Shown in pieces: positions 6,346 to 6,651 of a stretch of DNA of 6,651 nucleotides. This DNA is from JBOIBN01 sp050739575. GTDB lineage: Bacteria; Pseudomonadota; Gammaproteobacteria; JAKDMP01. The translations under genes were made by a program, and so were the position numbers. Location of the stretch: NCBI GenBank assembly GCA_050739575.1, contig JBOIBN010000107.1, forward strand, positions 1 through 6,651, written 5' to 3'. Each line of letters begins with the position of its first letter. The first letter of the stretch is position 1. A model generated the notes under the pieces. That model was not told the DNA's origin and did not search any database. It was given only the letters and a program-made list of their open reading frames with translations.

Positions 6346-6651
6346 ATAAACTTCTATAAATGAGCTATAGGAATTCTCGTGTTGATTTTCCCTCTTTTGA
6401 GGGCTGGCGAGAGGCCATGCGGGGAGGAGGGTTTTACGCTCCGGAGAGAGGCCTCGGTGACGGCGATGGAGGTCCTTGAGTCGGCTATTGATTCCGCCCT
6501 CGATGTGGTTGGTGGTGCGTGGGGTATAGGGATAGCGCACGTAGTGGAATAGGTTCGGTAAACTGTTATTGAGGAGTGAGCGCACGGCGCGCAGCTTGCG
6601 AGGGGTGTACCACCACCGCCGCGGTGTGCAGGGGTGGTGTAGATGCGTTCT
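6346..6651 (-). mobile_element. Insertion sequence remnant: C-terminal part of a DDE transposase, running off the window
   Basis: On the minus strand the frame is open from the window edge and reads RRWWYTPRKLRAVRSLLNNS, LPNLFHYVRYPYTPRTTNHI, then EGGINSRLKDLHRRHRGLS, PERKTLLPAW. The block TTNHIEGGINSRLK with HRGLS is characteristic of MULE/IS256-like DDE transposases; the Glu at 6499-6501 should be the third catalytic acid. The N-terminal part and the first two Asp residues lie beyond the window. The same frame has no stop before it enters the oxoprolinase gene antisense, so the element's own stop is missing or lies at the junction. The exact end was not found: no clear terminal inverted repeat or target duplication is visible, and the range given is the space after oxoprolinase. 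The element was probably inserted or truncated just after that gene's stop. Family naming below DDE level is uncertain. Confidence 0.75.

Noticed and set aside
6390..6403. CCCTC-TTTT-GAGGG hairpin as a terminator for oxoprolinase or the transposase
   Set aside because: The stem is only 5 bp and there is no T tract after it on either strand; it falls inside the transposase-like reading frame.

Overview
The window reads as a stretch of chromosome from a high-GC proteobacterium, most likely beta or gamma. This rests on protein resemblance and base composition only. There are six intact or partial genes of ordinary type, one broken gene and the edge of an insertion sequence. The layout looks accessory: short unrelated modules, a divergent regulator with a decayed partner, a toxin-antitoxin pair and a transposase remnant around one large catabolic enzyme gene.

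Left part (1-1531): the window opens inside a gene for a conserved protein of unknown role, often labelled a multidrug transporter-like protein (118 C-terminal residues visible). It ends 27 bases before a convergent MarR-family repressor gene on the minus strand. Upstream of marR is an AT-rich gap holding a near-consensus sigma70 promoter and a perfect palindrome (TAGTTAA-A-TTAACTA) over its predicted transcription start, a good candidate MarR operator. Divergent to marR is a DUF998-like six-helix membrane protein gene that appears to be a pseudogene, with an early in-frame TAG and a one-base frameshift near 1408.

Middle part (1532-2738): an uncharacterised HEXXH protein, probably a zinc metallopeptidase, is followed by a complete higBA toxin-antitoxin operon. 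The toxin keeps the residues known from HigB active sites. The promoter has TATAAT exactly six bases before the toxin ATG, so the toxin mRNA may be leaderless, and a perfect 7-3-7 inverted repeat lies between the -35 and -10 as a likely HigA operator.

Right part (2739-6651): one 1201-residue gene encodes a fused HyuA-HyuB type 5-oxoprolinase, expected to convert 5-oxoproline to glutamate with ATP. It starts with GTG behind a good ribosome binding site, only 29 bases after higA, so read-through from the higBA promoter is possible. Downstream, on the opposite strand and running off the window, is the C-terminal part of a DDE transposase whose frame has no stop of its own before it enters the oxoprolinase gene antisense.

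I see no RNA genes and no CRISPR array. No clearly new system is visible. The points most worth checking are the higBA promoter layout, the MarR palindrome, the double lesion in the DUF998 gene and the uncharacterised HEXXH family.
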